A stretch of DNA of 64,000 bases from Rhodobacteraceae bacterium NBU2976 (GTDB taxonomy: Bacteria > Pseudomonadota > Alphaproteobacteria > Rhodobacterales > Rhodobacteraceae). The notes below the pieces were generated by a model. That model searched no databases. It was given only the letters and a program-made list of their open reading frames with translations, and was not told the origin of the DNA. This document shows positions 63,721 through 64,000 of the stretch, one piece after another. Position numbers and translations under genes: made by a program. Within the stretch, counting starts at the first letter, position 1, and every line of letters starts with the position of its first letter. The stretch spans positions 1,736,001 to 1,800,000 of the forward strand of contig JALPRQ010000001.1 in assembly GCA_023630215.1 (NCBI GenBank). The letters are read 5' to 3'.

Positions 63721-64000
63721 TCAATCAAATAGCGGCAGGCCGATAATCGCGGCGGCAGCGATTATCACGAATGCGACGGGGCGGAAGGTCGCCTCGCCCA
63801 CGCGTTTAAAACCTTGACCACCAAGGATATTGCCCAGCAGATAGGGGAACATCAGGGTAAGGCCAAGTGTAAACCCCTGCCATGTCATCAGGCCACGAAG
63901 TGCGAAGTTGGTGACAGAGATAATTTCACCAAACAGGAAGAAGATCAGGATGTTGGCGCGGATCGTTTCAGGTCGCCCCTGCCCGCCCAGATAAAACAGG
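63721..64000 (-). CDS. TauE/SafE-family sulfite exporter permease (cut by window end)
   Basis: Only the last 92 residues are visible, read from the right edge to the TGA at 63721-63723. The segment YLGGQGRPETIRANILIFF and the helices TLGLTLMFPYLLGNILGG and AFVIIAAAAIIGLPL match the C-terminal half of TauE/SafE permeases. Its N-terminal half and start are outside the window; it is convergent with the DMT permease gene. Confidence 0.78.
   Translation of the reverse strand, partial: LFYLGGQGRPETIRANILIFFLFGEIISVTNFALRGLMTWQGFTLGLTLMFPYLLGNILGGQGFKRVGEATFRPVAFVIIAAAAIIGLPLFD

Overview
The window looks like a chromosomal segment of a marine alphaproteobacterium of the Rhodobacterales (Roseobacter group). 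The evidence is gene order: tig-clpP-clpX; a dusB(nifR3)-ntrB-ntrC-ntrY-ntrX-trkA-trkH-hfq-hflX block; a DUF2155/mlaD/NDUFA12 group facing aat-accC-accB; a split B12-dependent methionine synthase; and NtrC-type regulators without the GAFTGA loop. Base composition appears moderate (not computed). I saw no rRNA, tRNA, CRISPR array, insertion sequence or phage gene. Almost all of the DNA is tightly packed core genome, and both window ends cut genes (tig at the left, a TauE/SafE permease at the right).

Layout. 1-9240: protein quality control (tig, clpP, clpX), a complex I assembly subunit, an Mce/MlaD protein, a DUF2155 protein, Leu/Phe-tRNA transferase, acetyl-CoA carboxylase accC/accB, a periplasmic DsbA-like protein and an aminotransferase. 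9286-15887: RNase E diverging from PBP1A, then RF2. 15890-20652: RNase D, a CobK-like reductase, SufE, and a homocysteine methyltransferase / corrinoid protein / DUF1638 set that together look like a split methionine synthase. 20630-24776: a DctB/DctD-like two-component pair with a degenerate AAA+ domain, and Tat-exported MsrP. 24773-28466: purine genes purQ, purS, purC and purB around a DUF1476 (F1-ATPase inhibitor zeta) gene and a small membrane-protein gene whose Shine-Dalgarno lies inside a perfect 12-bp hairpin. 28526-30512: an AraC/PobR-like regulator and miaA.

30628-35025 is the most accessory-looking part. It holds a DUF4760 membrane protein and, divergent from it, a three-gene operon: a DUF4392 (D-glutamate-cyclase-like) protein, a MurL-like glycopeptidyl-glutamate epimerase and a MurD2-like ligase. 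MurD2 plus MurL is the alternative route that puts D-glutamate into peptidoglycan by adding L-Glu first and epimerising it afterwards. A gene of the D-glutamate-cyclase family in the same operon is, as far as I know, not described. murL also seems to lack an ATG/GTG/TTG start and may begin at ATT. This operon is my best candidate for an under-described system.

35071-50060: a WecA/TagO-like sugar-phosphate transferase, hflX, hfq, the TrkAH potassium system, the NtrYX and NtrBC nitrogen regulators, dusB, then ispDF-pgpA-cinA. 50230-64000: amtB, a RatA/Coq10-like protein, hpt, mfd, an Atm1-type ABC exporter, a LysM protein with internal repeats, a LOG-family nucleosidase, rarD, a small secreted protein of unknown function, sodB, a DMT permease and the cut TauE/SafE gene. 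Starts were moved from the longest frame where ribosome-binding sites or family N-termini argued for it; each case is stated in its entry.
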